Shown here piece by piece: positions 1-8,149 of a stretch of DNA of 64,000 nucleotides. The DNA lies in contig WRHM01000001.1 in the NCBI GenBank assembly GCA_009783265.1, forward strand, positions 186,001-250,000. The letters are read 5' to 3'. Position numbers and translations under genes: made by a program. Numbering within the stretch: the first letter of the stretch is position 1; every line of letters starts with the position of its first letter. The notes under the pieces are model-generated. The model searched no databases. It saw nothing but the letters and a program-made list of their open reading frames with translations, and had not been told where the DNA came from. Origin of the DNA: Oscillospiraceae bacterium. GTDB taxonomy: Bacteria; Bacillota; Clostridia; Oscillospirales; WRJC01.

Positions 1-60
1 GCTGAGTTCTGCAAGATATGTGTCAAGATTATCTTTCGATAATAAAAAATCAGTAGACAT
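1..60 (-). CDS. 5' end of a gene cut by the window edge, partner of the XRE gene
   Basis: An ATG at 58-60 on the minus strand opens a frame with no stop to the window edge, giving 20 residues that begin MSTDFLLSKDNL. It overlaps the last 11 bases of the upstream XRE regulator (its TGA is at 50-52), so the two are translationally coupled. The short N-terminus, its position after a 189-residue XRE gene and the overlap recall the XRE / DUF6036-type nucleotidyltransferase pairs common in Clostridia, some of which resemble toxin-antitoxin modules. That family guess rests on 20 residues and context, so it is weak. Confidence 0.4.
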   Translation of the reverse strand, partial: MSTDFLLSKDNLDTYLAELS

Positions 61-619
61 TCCGTACCTCCTCCTCAACAATATTATGCCGTATAAATTC
101 GGGAATGGCAGTTTCGATACTCTCTCGCTTCGGTTGCTCGCTGCCGCTTGCCGCACATCTGACGACCACACCTGCGGGATAAATTATCTCTTTTAATTGC
201 GCTGCGCGAATGTCATTATAATTGGTACATATCGGCAAATCGTTTTCACGGCTCAAATAATCAACCATCGCCAACAGATACAGGCTTTCTGGATACCATT
301 TCTTTTGATACAGCTTTCGGATTTTATCGGTTTCAAGCGTGTCGATGATAAAATTTATATCGCCCATATCCTTGACAAGATGACACACATTGCTTTTGAA
401 TATCTCAAAATCGGCGCGGTATTCCATAGCGTCGGCAATCAATGATTCCATAGATACATCAAGTGCTTTTGCCAACTTATACAGTGTTTCGGCAGAGCAT
501 TTTTTTATATCCACCCGATTGTTGCATATATCATTTATAGTCGTATGCGGTATGCCGCTTTTTTTAGATAAGCGGTATTTGGTTATATTTTGTTGTTCTA
601 ACAGTTTGTTTATATTCAT
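50..619 (-). CDS. XRE-family HTH regulator with C-terminal extension
   Basis: A 189-residue protein. Residues 1-60 form a lambda-repressor-like HTH (YRLSKKSGIPHTTINDIC and then the LAKALDVSMESLI helix). The remaining 130 residues have no motif I recognise but contain many acidic and aromatic positions, as in antitoxin-like regulators paired with nucleotidyltransferase genes. The start is supported by AAGGAGGTG eight bases before the ATG. Its 3' end overlaps the gene that runs off the window, suggesting a two-gene unit. It lies beside an integrase remnant and a tRNA gene, so it is probably accessory DNA. Binding to its own promoter is inferred from the family only. Confidence 0.85.
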   Translation of the reverse strand: MNINKLLEQQNITKYRLSKKSGIPHTTINDICNNRVDIKKCSAETLYKLAKALDVSMESLIADAMEYRADFEIFKSNVCHLVKDMGDINFIIDTLETDKIRKLYQKKWYPESLYLLAMVDYLSRENDLPICTNYNDIRAAQLKEIIYPAGVVVRCAASGSEQPKRESIETAIPEFIRHNIVEEEVRNVY

Positions 620-674
620 TCAAAACACCTCCTTATATTATTATATCGCTTCGGCGACATAAAATCAAGGAGTT

Positions 675-948
675 TCAAAAATATTTTTTGATGTGATTTC
701 GCTGACAACTATTAGGGTTATTGTTTTTGCGAAAAATTCGGACGCGTATTTTTGCAGCCTTGCTGTGTCTTAATGTCATAAGCGGTATTTTGAAGTCGTT
801 TATCAGCTCTACCAAAAAACGCGAAGTCCTCGTAATATCTGATACTTTGCGGAGATAAATTTTGTAATGTCTTAAAACGGATAAATTCATCAAACAGTTC
901 TTTAAATGCGACTGCGTTTGCGTTTGGTTGCATGGTTAGTTTTCCCAT
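675..948 (-). pseudogene. Tyrosine recombinase/integrase remnant (N-terminal SAM-like domain only)
   Basis: A good ribosome site (AAAGGAGAG) precedes the ATG at 948. The first 45 residues match the core-binding SAM-like domain of XerC/D-type integrases (FKELFDEFIRFKTL, then NLSPQSIRYYEDF). After residue 45 the similarity stops, the frame ends at 718, and the overlapping alternative frame down to 675 does not restore a catalytic domain. No R-H-R-Y catalytic region exists before the next gene, so the gene is truncated. With tRNA-Gln 220 bp away it looks like the scar of an integrated element. Confidence 0.6.
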
Positions 949-1025
949 GTTAAAAACCCTCTCCTTTCGTCAAATATTCCATTAATATTCAAAAAGAAAA
1001 CGCTTTATTCCCTATATAAAAGGAG

Positions 1026-1069
1026 ACAAACAGATTCGTGAAAAAACACTAAAAAATCTGTTTGTTTTT
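1026..1069 (+). terminator. Perfect 11-bp stem followed by T5, terminator-like
   Basis: ACAAACAGATT at 1026-1036 pairs with AATCTGTTTGT at 1055-1065, and a run of T follows on the plus strand. An inner GTG...CAC pair adds to the stem. No plus-strand gene precedes it, so it may be a fragment of the former mobile element. Confidence 0.4.
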
Positions 1070-1103
1070 GGGCATATTAAAAATCCCGTTCCGCGTGTCA
1101 TGG

Positions 1104-1153
1104 CAAAAATATACAGCGAGTAAACCCCCATTTTACGGGATATACTCGCTGTA
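1104..1153 (-). terminator. Rho-independent terminator downstream of tRNA-Gln
   Basis: TACAGCGAGTA at 1112-1122 pairs perfectly with TACTCGCTGTA at 1143-1153, with a CCC/GGG pair inside. On the minus strand the stem is followed by ATATTTTTG. It starts 12 bases past the CCA end of the tRNA, so it terminates the tRNA transcript. Confidence 0.8.
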
Positions 1154-1164
1154 ATCGCTTTTTT

Positions 1165-1238
1165 TGGCTGCGGAACTAGGATTTGAACCCAGACAAACAG
1201 AGTCAGAGTCTGCCGTGCTACCATTACACAATTCCGCA
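1165..1238 (-). tRNA. tRNA-Gln, anticodon CTG
   Basis: A 74-base cloverleaf with encoded CCA. The acceptor stem TGCGGAA pairs with TTCCGCA, followed by discriminator G and CCA. The D arm is GTG...CAC with GGTAG in the loop. The anticodon stem is GCAGA/TCTGT with loop CTCTGAC, giving anticodon CTG (codon CAG). The T arm is CTGGG-TTCAAAT-CCTAG with one G-T pair. The unusual first base T and G discriminator fit tRNA-Gln. The T stem carries the only CTAG tetranucleotide I found in the window. Confidence 0.9.
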
Positions 1239-1388
1239 ATATTATTATAAAATCTCTATCAAACTATTATAGTATATATCAATTTCTTCGGTTTGTCAAT
1301 ATATTTATTTGAAATTTTTTATTTTATCTTCACCTAATAAACTCAACGCACAGTTTATTTTCTCTACTCAAACTCAACAATGCGGTTA

Positions 1389-1417
1389 TTGATAATAAAA
1401 TAAAACTCTGATATAAT
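1389..1417 (+). promoter_or_regulatory. Sigma-A-type promoter for the XRE/TPR-like regulator
   Basis: TTGATA at 1389-1394 and TATAAT at 1412-1417 are separated by exactly 17 bp. The start codon lies 49 bases after the -10. Confidence 0.7.
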
Positions 1418-1425
1418 AAAATCAG

Positions 1426-1439
1426 GATAAGCGCTTATC
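1426..1439. promoter_or_regulatory. Perfect 14-bp palindrome, candidate operator
   Basis: GATAAGCGCTTATC lies 8 bases after the -10 box, over the expected transcription start of the following regulator gene. Its position and perfect symmetry suit a dimeric HTH repressor, so autoregulation by the downstream XRE protein is a reasonable inference. Confidence 0.5.
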
Positions 1440-1465
1440 ACTATTTTATTAAAAAAGGTGATTTT

Positions 1466-2539
1466 ATGAATATAACGATTTGTGAGAACCTAAAAAAATT
1501 ACGTAAAGAAAAAGGCAATACACAGGAAGAACTCGCCGAACATCTCGGCATTTCCATGCAGGCGGTGAGCAAATGGGAGAGAGGCGAAGGTTATCCCGAC
1601 ATCACGTTAATCCCCGCGCTTGCGCTATACTATAACGTGACTTCCGATGAACTTTTAGGTATGACCGATGTTGCTATAAACGCGAAGATTGATGAATATT
1701 GTGAAAAATTCAATAAACTCAATCATATCGGCGATATGAAAGCATGTATTGATATAATGCGTGAGGCACTTGCAGAATATCCGCGAAATTTTAAACTTAT
1801 GATGAATCTTGCACATGCACTTTTTAGTAACGATAATAATAAAGATGAAGTAATAAATATATGCGAGCGTGTTCTTGAAAATTGCACAGAAGACAATTTG
1901 CGGCAAGGAGCAATACAATTATTATGTTTTACATATCCGCATGTAGGGAAAAGAGACAGAGCGATTGAGCTTGCAAAAAAAATGCCAACGATGTGTTTAT
2001 GTTCCGGTATGCTTCTTGAACATATTTACGAGCGAGGCAGCGAAGATCAAGTAAAAACGCTCCAGTGGAACATACAGGAACATATAGACTGGATCCGATT
2101 AGATTTAGATATGTTGGCAAAACAGGAAAATTTGACTCTTGATGAAAAAATTTTATGTTATGAAACGTCGAATAAATTATATGAAGCGATATATTATGAC
2201 GGCAATTTATTATTTTATCATAACAGGCTTGCATGGAATTATTATTATTTGGGAAAATATCAAATGAAAAAAGACAAAGATACAACAATAAAACATCTTT
2301 TCATGGCCGAAAAGCACGCTGTTGCCTATGATGAAATTGCCGAGCGGGAATTACCGTACACATCAATATTCGTAAATAAGTGTATTCACTCGCCGTCAGG
2401 TACGTCTAAAAACTGGATCGGCACAGAATGTGGGCAACTTTTCGGGCGATTGAACGAAGAATGTTTTGTGTCATTGCATGATAATCCTGAGTTTATCGCG
2501 TTAAAAGAGCGACTTATGGAAAGGCAAAAATCTATGTGA
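1466..2539 (+). CDS. XRE-family regulator with helical-repeat C-terminal domain
   Basis: A 357-residue protein. Residues 5-60 are a clear HTH_3 domain (LRKEKGNTQEELAEHLGIS, then AVSKWERGEGYPDI), the arrangement common in clostridial stress or metabolic regulators. Residues 80-350 are predicted helical, with a repeat-like pattern of paired helices (for example LMMNLAHALFSNDNNKDE) as in TPR-type ligand or peptide sensing domains. The ATG follows AAAAAAGGTG. A consensus promoter and a palindromic operator candidate lie just upstream. The ligand and regulon cannot be told from the sequence, and no obvious target gene is adjacent. Confidence 0.85.
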   Translation: MNITICENLKKLRKEKGNTQEELAEHLGISMQAVSKWERGEGYPDITLIPALALYYNVTSDELLGMTDVAINAKIDEYCEKFNKLNHIGDMKACIDIMREALAEYPRNFKLMMNLAHALFSNDNNKDEVINICERVLENCTEDNLRQGAIQLLCFTYPHVGKRDRAIELAKKMPTMCLCSGMLLEHIYERGSEDQVKTLQWNIQEHIDWIRLDLDMLAKQENLTLDEKILCYETSNKLYEAIYYDGNLLFYHNRLAWNYYYLGKYQMKKDKDTTIKHLFMAEKHAVAYDEIAERELPYTSIFVNKCIHSPSGTSKNWIGTECGQLFGRLNEECFVSLHDNPEFIALKERLMERQKSM

Positions 2540-2547
2540 CAGATTAT

Positions 2548-2570
2548 GTAGGAACGCGCATTGCGCGTCC
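2548..2570 (+). repeat. REP-like palindrome, family A (GTAG + hairpin)
   Basis: GTAG at 2548-2551 is followed by a near-perfect hairpin built on ACGCGCA/TGCGCGT. It forms an inverted pair with the copy at 2601-2625 in the spacer between two convergent genes. Confidence 0.7.
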
Positions 2571-2600
2571 GTAAACTAATGTTAATGATATTTTTTACAA

Positions 2601-2625
2601 GGGCGACCGTAAAGGCCGCCCCTAC
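2601..2625 (-). repeat. REP-like palindrome, family A
   Basis: On the minus strand this is GTAG, then GGGCGGCC...GGTCGCCC. It lies between the convergent XRE and fucosidase genes and may also act as a bidirectional stem for transcription ends. Confidence 0.75.
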
Positions 2626-2641
2626 ATTATGTATAATTTTA

Positions 2642-3907
2642 TTATTTCAAATAAACTTCTATAACCGGAACAGTCACGTTCGGCTTGATTACGGGAATAT
2701 TAAAAGATACAGTTTCGCCGTTTATCGAATATCTTATTTCCGACGCGTCGTTTAAGAACTGCGCGTATTCTATCCTGTCGCATATCTCTTTGCCGTCCAT
2801 GAAAAACCCGCCGAACGGATAAGAGAACATGTGAATATACAGCCTGTTTTTGTCGGGGTTATATGTCAAACGGCAATCTTGCGGAGCCTTGAATACATCG
2901 GGAGCCTGCGTGCAGCCGTAAATCGAACGCCCGTGATTTTTCATCCATTTGCCCATGCCGGATAAGCAATTCAACGCCCTCTCATCAAATTCGCCCCGTC
3001 CAGTTGGCCCGACGTTCAATAATAAATTCCCGCCTTTGCTTACTGTGTCAATAAGCATCTGTACAAGCATGTCTACGCTTTTCCAAGTCTGTTCGTCCCT
3101 GTGATAACCCCATGAACCCGAAAATGTCTGGCATGCCTCCCAAACCACCGGCTTGCCGTCTACTTTTACCCATTCACGCGGCTGATACTGTTCGGGAGTT
3201 TTTACGTCCTGATCGATTTCAAGCCTGTCGTTTATTATTATTTCAGGCTGTAAGCCGCGTATAAATTTGATTAATTCCTCGCTTCTCCATTCGTTTTTGC
3301 CTTTGCCTGCAAACCTGTCTGATTTGCCGATAGAAAAATCATACCAGAGTATATCTATTTTGCCAAATCTCGTCAATAATTCCTGTGTCTGCCCCCAGAG
3401 ATAATCGACGTATTTGTTTAAATCCCTGTTTTTCGCCTTTTCCTGATATTCCGGATTATTTTTTAATGCGTGACATTCATCAAGAGTATATTCGGGGTGA
3501 TGCCAGTCTAAAAGCGAGTGATAAAACCCGACTTTCATGTTTTGTTCCCTGAAAGCGTTGACCATAGGAGTGAGAACGTCTTTGCCATAAGGCGTGTTTG
3601 TAGCTTTATAATCTGTTAAATCAGTATTCCAGAGACAAAAACCCTCGTGATGTTTTGTGGTGATGACAAAATACTTCATTCCCGCGTCTGAAGCGGCTTT
3701 AGCCCATAAATCCGGATTATATAAATCCGGGTCAAAATGCTTAAAATATTTGTCGTAAATATCATCGGGTATCGCCTCGATGTTTTTCACCCATTCGTGA
3801 CGCGCCGCAAGGGCATAAGTCCCCCAATGGATAAATAATCCGAATCTGTCGTTCTGGAACCATTTTGTATTGCCGGGAGTAGGCTGGGCCTGAGTTATGT
3901 TATACAT
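2642..3907 (-). CDS. Alpha-L-fucosidase, glycoside hydrolase family 29
   Basis: A 421-residue protein with the GH29 barrel from its N-terminus (FGLFIHWGTYA, then KYFVITTKHHEGFCLW and DILWYDFSIG). The Asp in WYDF fits the position of the GH29 nucleophile. The region NLLLNVGPTGRGEF is another strongly conserved GH29 block. There is no signal peptide, so the enzyme is probably cytoplasmic and acts on imported fucosylated oligosaccharides. Length is close to other single-domain bacterial GH29 enzymes. TTCTCC on the plus strand (GGAGAA on the coding strand) precedes the ATG. With the GH38 enzyme further on it points to host or plant glycan use. Confidence 0.93.
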   Translation of the reverse strand: MYNITQAQPTPGNTKWFQNDRFGLFIHWGTYALAARHEWVKNIEAIPDDIYDKYFKHFDPDLYNPDLWAKAASDAGMKYFVITTKHHEGFCLWNTDLTDYKATNTPYGKDVLTPMVNAFREQNMKVGFYHSLLDWHHPEYTLDECHALKNNPEYQEKAKNRDLNKYVDYLWGQTQELLTRFGKIDILWYDFSIGKSDRFAGKGKNEWRSEELIKFIRGLQPEIIINDRLEIDQDVKTPEQYQPREWVKVDGKPVVWEACQTFSGSWGYHRDEQTWKSVDMLVQMLIDTVSKGGNLLLNVGPTGRGEFDERALNCLSGMGKWMKNHGRSIYGCTQAPDVFKAPQDCRLTYNPDKNRLYIHMFSYPFGGFFMDGKEICDRIEYAQFLNDASEIRYSINGETVSFNIPVIKPNVTVPVIEVYLK

Positions 3908-4077
3908 AATATTTTTCTCCTTAAAAAATATATTTGGTTTGGATTTTATTCGTTTTTTTATTATATAATATCATATTGCCCTATTATTTACAATAGATTT
4001 TAAAATAAAAAATTCTTATTTTTTATGCTGCAATCTTGGCGTGATAAATCTAAAATAATAACAATTTGATTTTATCC

Positions 4078-4106
4078 ATAGGGGCGACCCTTGCGGCCGC
4101 CCCTAC
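4078..4106 (-). repeat. REP-like palindrome, family A, 3' of the MATE gene
   Basis: On the minus strand GTAG is followed by a stem GGGGCGGCC/GGGTCGCCCC with a GCAA loop. It starts 13 bases after the stop codon of the MATE gene, where it could stabilise or end the transcript. Confidence 0.75.
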
Positions 4107-4118
4107 GGTTTTTATTTA

Positions 4119-5504
4119 TCACCTCGTGACATTTCTTATCCACTTATCACCCCTGAGCCGGAAAAACGCGATGATCCATTTGAAACACTGGTCGATTCTC
4201 GCCGACAAAAATACGATCGGCAACGGAAACCCGAAAACTACCGCGCTCAGAAAAGTCAAAGGCAAAACAACTCCCCACCCGCATATCATATCTACTTTAA
4301 ATACAAATTTGCCGTCGCCCGAACCCCTGTTTATCCCGGTAAAACACGTCGCATGATAAAACGTCCCGATTAAAGTAAATGCCCCGATCGCTATAAAAGT
4401 TTTCGCCAGATTTATCGTCGCGTCGTCAAATCCCCCTATGTCTTTTTGCGATATAATGCCGTAAAGAGACACAAGCGGCGTTCTTGAGAAAAACAAAACC
4501 GTACACATAAATACGCCGAATGACGCGAATAATATTTGCAGGGTATTTGAATATTTTCGCGTCTTTTCATATTCTTTCGCGCCGACAGTCTTGCCGATAA
4601 TAACGCACGCCGCGCTCCCCAGCCCGACCGTAAATATTCCCGCAAGCGACATTATAACTTCAGCTATCCCGTTAGCCGACATCATCCGGCTGTCTAACCT
4701 GCCAATTATAATAGCCTTGAAAAAGCCGACAAATCCCCATTGAGTGTCCCCCGCCATTATCGGCAGGCCGTATTTTATATAATCAAACCACATGATTTTT
4801 TCATACCTGAACAAATCTTTTATTTTTATCGCGATACGCTTCTGGATTTTAAACGTGAATGTCATGACTATCATAAATTCAACTACTCTTGCAATCACTG
4901 TCGCGATTGCCGCGCCTTTTATTCCCATCGCGGGTATATGTAAGCTCTCGTTGCCGAAAATCAATAAATAATTACCGGCTAAATTAACAAAAAACGACAC
5001 AATAGACACATAAAGCGAAACCCTCACTATTTCAACGCACCTCATCATTGTTACAAAAGTCTCTGTCAGTATATAAAAAACATACGAAAAACATACTATC
5101 TGTATATATTGCGCTCCGGCTGTTTTAACCATTTCATCGCTTGTGACAATCGACATAGCGCCTTTCGGGAATAAAAATATAAGCGTAGTTATAACTGCGG
5201 CGAGCGATAAGCCTATCGAAAATATAATAGAAAAAACCGTTTTGATTTTTTCTAAATCTTTTTTGCCCCAGTACTGCGAAATCATTACAGACGCGCCGCC
5301 TGAAAGCCCTTTTATAAAAAATGCGAACAGCGTTGTTATGGCGTTTGCCTGAGTTACCCCCGCAAAAACTATTTTTGTATTTTCGCGTATATTTCCGACC
5401 ATTATATTATCAAGAAACACGACGCTCAAAGAAATCAAACTTTGAAACGCGACGGGAAGCCCGATCAATAAAAGCGTTTTGTAAAAATTTTTATCTTTTA
5501 CCAT
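4119..5504 (-). CDS. MATE-family multidrug/sodium antiporter
   Basis: A 461-residue membrane protein with about 12 hydrophobic segments and the MATE N-terminal pattern (LPVAFQSLISLSVVFLDNIMVGN) and second-half repeat beginning near YGLPIMAGDTQWGF. MATE proteins export cationic drugs or metabolites using Na+ or H+ gradients; a Na+ gradient made by the Rnf complex encoded in this window would suit it. It begins 5 bases after the rimO stop and is likely the last gene of the recA-recX-rimO transcript. The substrate cannot be predicted. Confidence 0.88.
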   Translation of the reverse strand: MVKDKNFYKTLLLIGLPVAFQSLISLSVVFLDNIMVGNIRENTKIVFAGVTQANAITTLFAFFIKGLSGGASVMISQYWGKKDLEKIKTVFSIIFSIGLSLAAVITTLIFLFPKGAMSIVTSDEMVKTAGAQYIQIVCFSYVFYILTETFVTMMRCVEIVRVSLYVSIVSFFVNLAGNYLLIFGNESLHIPAMGIKGAAIATVIARVVEFMIVMTFTFKIQKRIAIKIKDLFRYEKIMWFDYIKYGLPIMAGDTQWGFVGFFKAIIIGRLDSRMMSANGIAEVIMSLAGIFTVGLGSAACVIIGKTVGAKEYEKTRKYSNTLQILFASFGVFMCTVLFFSRTPLVSLYGIISQKDIGGFDDATINLAKTFIAIGAFTLIGTFYHATCFTGINRGSGDGKFVFKVDMICGWGVVLPLTFLSAVVFGFPLPIVFLSARIDQCFKWIIAFFRLRGDKWIRNVTR

Positions 5505-5508
5505 AATT

Positions 5509-6999
5509 TTATTTCACGCACTCCCCATATAAATCATAATCCAAAACTTTTGTTATCTTCACATCGACAAAATCTCCCTCTTGCGGTGTATTTTGGATGC
5601 CCTGCGCAGCGGCAAAATAAATTTTCCCGTCAATTTCCGGAGCGTCGGCTTCGCTCCTGCCAAAATAAACTTCGCCGACTTTGTCAAACCCTTCACATAA
5701 AACTTTTATTGTCTTGCCGATTTTCTTCTGGTTTAAACTGCCGTTTATCCGCTCCTGAATTGACATGATCGATTTTTGACGTCGTTCTTTTTCTTTTTGG
5801 CTCACCTGATTTTCAAATCCCGCTGCGGGAGTCCCTTCTTCCGGCGAATACATAAACGAGCCTAACCGCTCAAATTTTATTTCTCTTATAAATTCGCACA
5901 ATTCCCCGAATATCTCTTTTGTCTCTCCCGGAAAACCTACGATTACAGTCGTTCTTATAGCTATATCCGGGATATTTTCACGCAGTCTTTTAACCGCCGA
6001 TTTTATCGCTTCGCTCCCGCCGCGCCGGTTCATCGATTTTAAAATCTTATCGTTTATATGCTGCACCGGCATGTCTATATATTTTAATATTTTATCCTGA
6101 TTTTTTATAGTATTTATCAATTCATCAGTTATCTTATCAGGATAACAATATAATAATCTTATCCATTTTATTTTGTCAATCTCACATAATTTATTTAATA
6201 ATTCCGGGAGTTTATATTCGCCGTATAAATCCTCGCCGTATCTTGTCGTGTCCTGAGCTACGATACATAATTCTTTTACACCAATATCCGCAAGTTCGCC
6301 GGCTTCTTCTACTATATCCCCGATTTTTCTCGATTTAAACCTGCCTCGAATTGACGGAATAACACAGTAGGAACAAAAATTATCGCAGCCTTCGGCGATT
6401 TTTATATACGCCGTATATTCCGGCGTGGTCAATATCCTCTCGCCGCCTAATACAAATCCGTTTTGGGATTTGAGAGATATGTATGCCCCCTTCTCAGAAG
6501 GGGGTGCCCGCAGGGTGGGGGTTGTCGTTCCCGTTCCTTTCGACTCATCAGATTCCACAACCCCCGTCAAACGCATCGCGTTTGCCACCCCCTTCTGAGA
6601 AGGGGGCTTGTCGGGCATATTTGCCCCTACAAAATTATTTTCCACATATTTTACAGCTTCCAAAATATCATGTATAGAAAAAACCCCGACAATCGCGTCG
6701 ATTTCCGGCAGTTCTTTCAAAACTTCCTCCCTGTATCTTTCAGCGAGGCAGCCGCAGACGATTATTCCTTTAAGATTTTTATTCCCGTTTGTTTTCAGCC
6801 ACGCAACGTCTAATATATTATCTATCGCTTCCTGTTTCGCGCTCTCGATAAATGCGCATGTATTCACAATTATAATATCCGCGTGAATATCCTCGACTAC
6901 TATTTCATAATTGTTATCGGCTAAAATTTTCAGCATTATTTCAGTATCGATCTGATTTTTTGGACACCCCAAAGAAATAAAACCTATTTTACTGCCCAT
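5509..6999 (-). CDS. rimO: Ribosomal protein S12 methylthiotransferase RimO, with repeat-derived insert
   Basis: RimO adds a methylthio group to the conserved Asp of ribosomal protein S12. The protein has the UPF0004 domain (IGFISLGCPKNQIDTEIML), the radical-SAM motif GCDNFCSYC (CxxxCxxC) and a C-terminal TRAM domain. I place the start at the ATG at 6999, with GAGGAT just upstream; a TTG five codons earlier is less likely. The 496 residues are about 55 more than usual. The excess (roughly residues 124-172) sits between the N-terminal and radical-SAM domains and is encoded by one family A and one double-arm family B repeat, in frame. The gene overlaps the stop region of recX. Confidence 0.92.
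   Translation of the reverse strand: MGSKIGFISLGCPKNQIDTEIMLKILADNNYEIVVEDIHADIIIVNTCAFIESAKQEAIDNILDVAWLKTNGNKNLKGIIVCGCLAERYREEVLKELPEIDAIVGVFSIHDILEAVKYVENNFVGANMPDKPPSQKGVANAMRLTGVVESDESKGTGTTTPTLRAPPSEKGAYISLKSQNGFVLGGERILTTPEYTAYIKIAEGCDNFCSYCVIPSIRGRFKSRKIGDIVEEAGELADIGVKELCIVAQDTTRYGEDLYGEYKLPELLNKLCEIDKIKWIRLLYCYPDKITDELINTIKNQDKILKYIDMPVQHINDKILKSMNRRGGSEAIKSAVKRLRENIPDIAIRTTVIVGFPGETKEIFGELCEFIREIKFERLGSFMYSPEEGTPAAGFENQVSQKEKERRQKSIMSIQERINGSLNQKKIGKTIKVLCEGFDKVGEVYFGRSEADAPEIDGKIYFAAAQGIQNTPQEGDFVDVKITKVLDYDLYGECVK
6485..6607. repeat. Family B double-arm inverted repeat inside rimO
   Basis: A 123-bp element, exactly 41 codons. The left arm GCCCCCTTCTCAGAAGGGGG... and the right arm ending CCCCCTTCTGAGAAGGGGGC are inverted copies, each with a second small hairpin and an AACCCCC/GGGGGTT inner edge. 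A spacer of about 37 bp separates them. In the gene it encodes peptides such as PPSQKGVANA and TPTLRAPPSEKGA. Confidence 0.85.
6613..6630 (-). repeat. Family A palindrome inside rimO
   Basis: On the coding strand GTAG is followed by GGGCA-AATA-TGCCC, read in frame as V-G-A-N-M-P. It lies five bases from the family B element, so two unrelated repeats are stacked at the same permissive site. Confidence 0.75.
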
Positions 7000-7000
7000 T

Positions 7001-7828
7001 TTAATAATCCTCAATTTCTTCGTTTTCTATATAATCTATATCAATCTCAGTATTATCAATAAAATCCGCGACGGCATTTTTCGCATCCTGATATTTATAG
7101 CCGTTTCTGATAAGCATATTTATCGCTTTCTGTATATCATTCCTGTCGGATTTATCTAATCTATTTAGATTTTCGCCGTATTTTTTCTTTAACAGATTGC
7201 GCATATTTTCAAAATTTTCTTCTTCGTCCGAAAAAAATTCATCGTCTAAAATCCCGTTTATTATATCCGCCGGGATTCTTTTTTGATATAAATATTCTTT
7301 TATTTTGCCGTTGCCGTATTTTTTATATTCTTTCAGATATTTCGCTTTATCCAAAGCATATCTTTTATCGTCAATATAGCCTGACGCTTCAAACTCGTCG
7401 CACACAAGTCCGCACAGAGTTTTCAAAGTTTCAGGCTCTAATTCTATTTTATTATCCGCGCTTTTATTTTGATTTGCTTTTTTCAGATACTGCCCGTAAG
7501 AAAAATATAATTTTTGTATAAGCATTTTTTTTGGAATATCAGTCAGCGCGACTTTTGCGATGGCTGACCTATATATAGTATATTTTCTTGACAAAAAAGC
7601 CAAAAACTCAACGCAGTCGCCGTCAAAATCATTAAAATATTTATTTGTTTCGCTCAGCTCTATTTTTTTTACGTCGATAAATATATTTTCAAGCAAACTG
7701 TCTGATTTGCACTCAAAGGGCAGATTCTCGTAATCTTTTAATAAAATCTTATATTTTTTTCCGTTGGACAAAGATATATGTACGGCATTATCAGATGAAA
7801 ATATTTCTACTGTGTTTACTACTATCAT
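7001..7828 (-). CDS. recX: RecA regulator RecX
   Basis: A 275-residue, highly charged, helical protein with the RecX triple-helix repeats: KALTDIPKKMLIQKLYF, then a region EASGYIDDKRYALDKAKYL and the C-terminal KAINMLIRNGYKYQDAKNAV. The GYIDDKRYA block is the most conserved RecX motif. An N-terminal extension of about 90 residues precedes the RecX core, as in several Bacillota. RecX binds RecA filaments and modulates recombination. It lies downstream of recA with DUF3795 between them, and its stop overlaps the start region of rimO. Confidence 0.88.
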   Translation of the reverse strand: MIVVNTVEIFSSDNAVHISLSNGKKYKILLKDYENLPFECKSDSLLENIFIDVKKIELSETNKYFNDFDGDCVEFLAFLSRKYTIYRSAIAKVALTDIPKKMLIQKLYFSYGQYLKKANQNKSADNKIELEPETLKTLCGLVCDEFEASGYIDDKRYALDKAKYLKEYKKYGNGKIKEYLYQKRIPADIINGILDDEFFSDEEENFENMRNLLKKKYGENLNRLDKSDRNDIQKAINMLIRNGYKYQDAKNAVADFIDNTEIDIDYIENEEIEDY

Positions 7829-7831
7829 AAA

Positions 7832-8095
7832 TTATCCCAATGCTTTCAGATTTTCAATTTCAATCCCGTTTCCGTCCGGATTTTCGTTTTTATGCAAGTC
7901 TATTAATTTTTGGCACGGGAATTCTTCGCATTTACCGCAATGAGGCAGATTTTTCTCTGCGGCGCAGTCATATAATTCGCACCGACCGCCCCAGACGCAT
8001 TCTCCTATCGGCGCGCATATCCGGCAGCTTTTACACCCGTTTTCTTCTTTGTACTTACAAATATCGCAATCAATTCCGCAGATTGATATATTCAT
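7832..8095 (-). CDS. DUF3795 cysteine-rich small protein
   Basis: An 87-residue protein with ten cysteines in CxxC-like spacing (ICGIDCDICKYKEENGC, then CRICAPIGEC and CGKCEEFPC), the signature of DUF3795. A metal or Fe-S site is likely from the cysteine pattern; no function is established. It sits between recA and recX, 3 bases before recX, and is probably co-transcribed. A GGAGGT ribosome site precedes the ATG. Confidence 0.8.
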   Translation of the reverse strand: MNISICGIDCDICKYKEENGCKSCRICAPIGECVWGGRCELYDCAAEKNLPHCGKCEEFPCQKLIDLHKNENPDGNGIEIENLKALG

Positions 8096-8149
8096 TCTTT
8101 TTTTACCTCCGAAATAAATATAAATCCTACACTTTTACATCTTGTTCAA

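Noticed and set aside
1024..1201. AGACAAACAGA direct repeat as a proven attachment site
   Set aside because: Eleven bases is short, the copy in the tRNA lies in the variable/T-arm region rather than at the 3' end, and the integrase is only a fragment.
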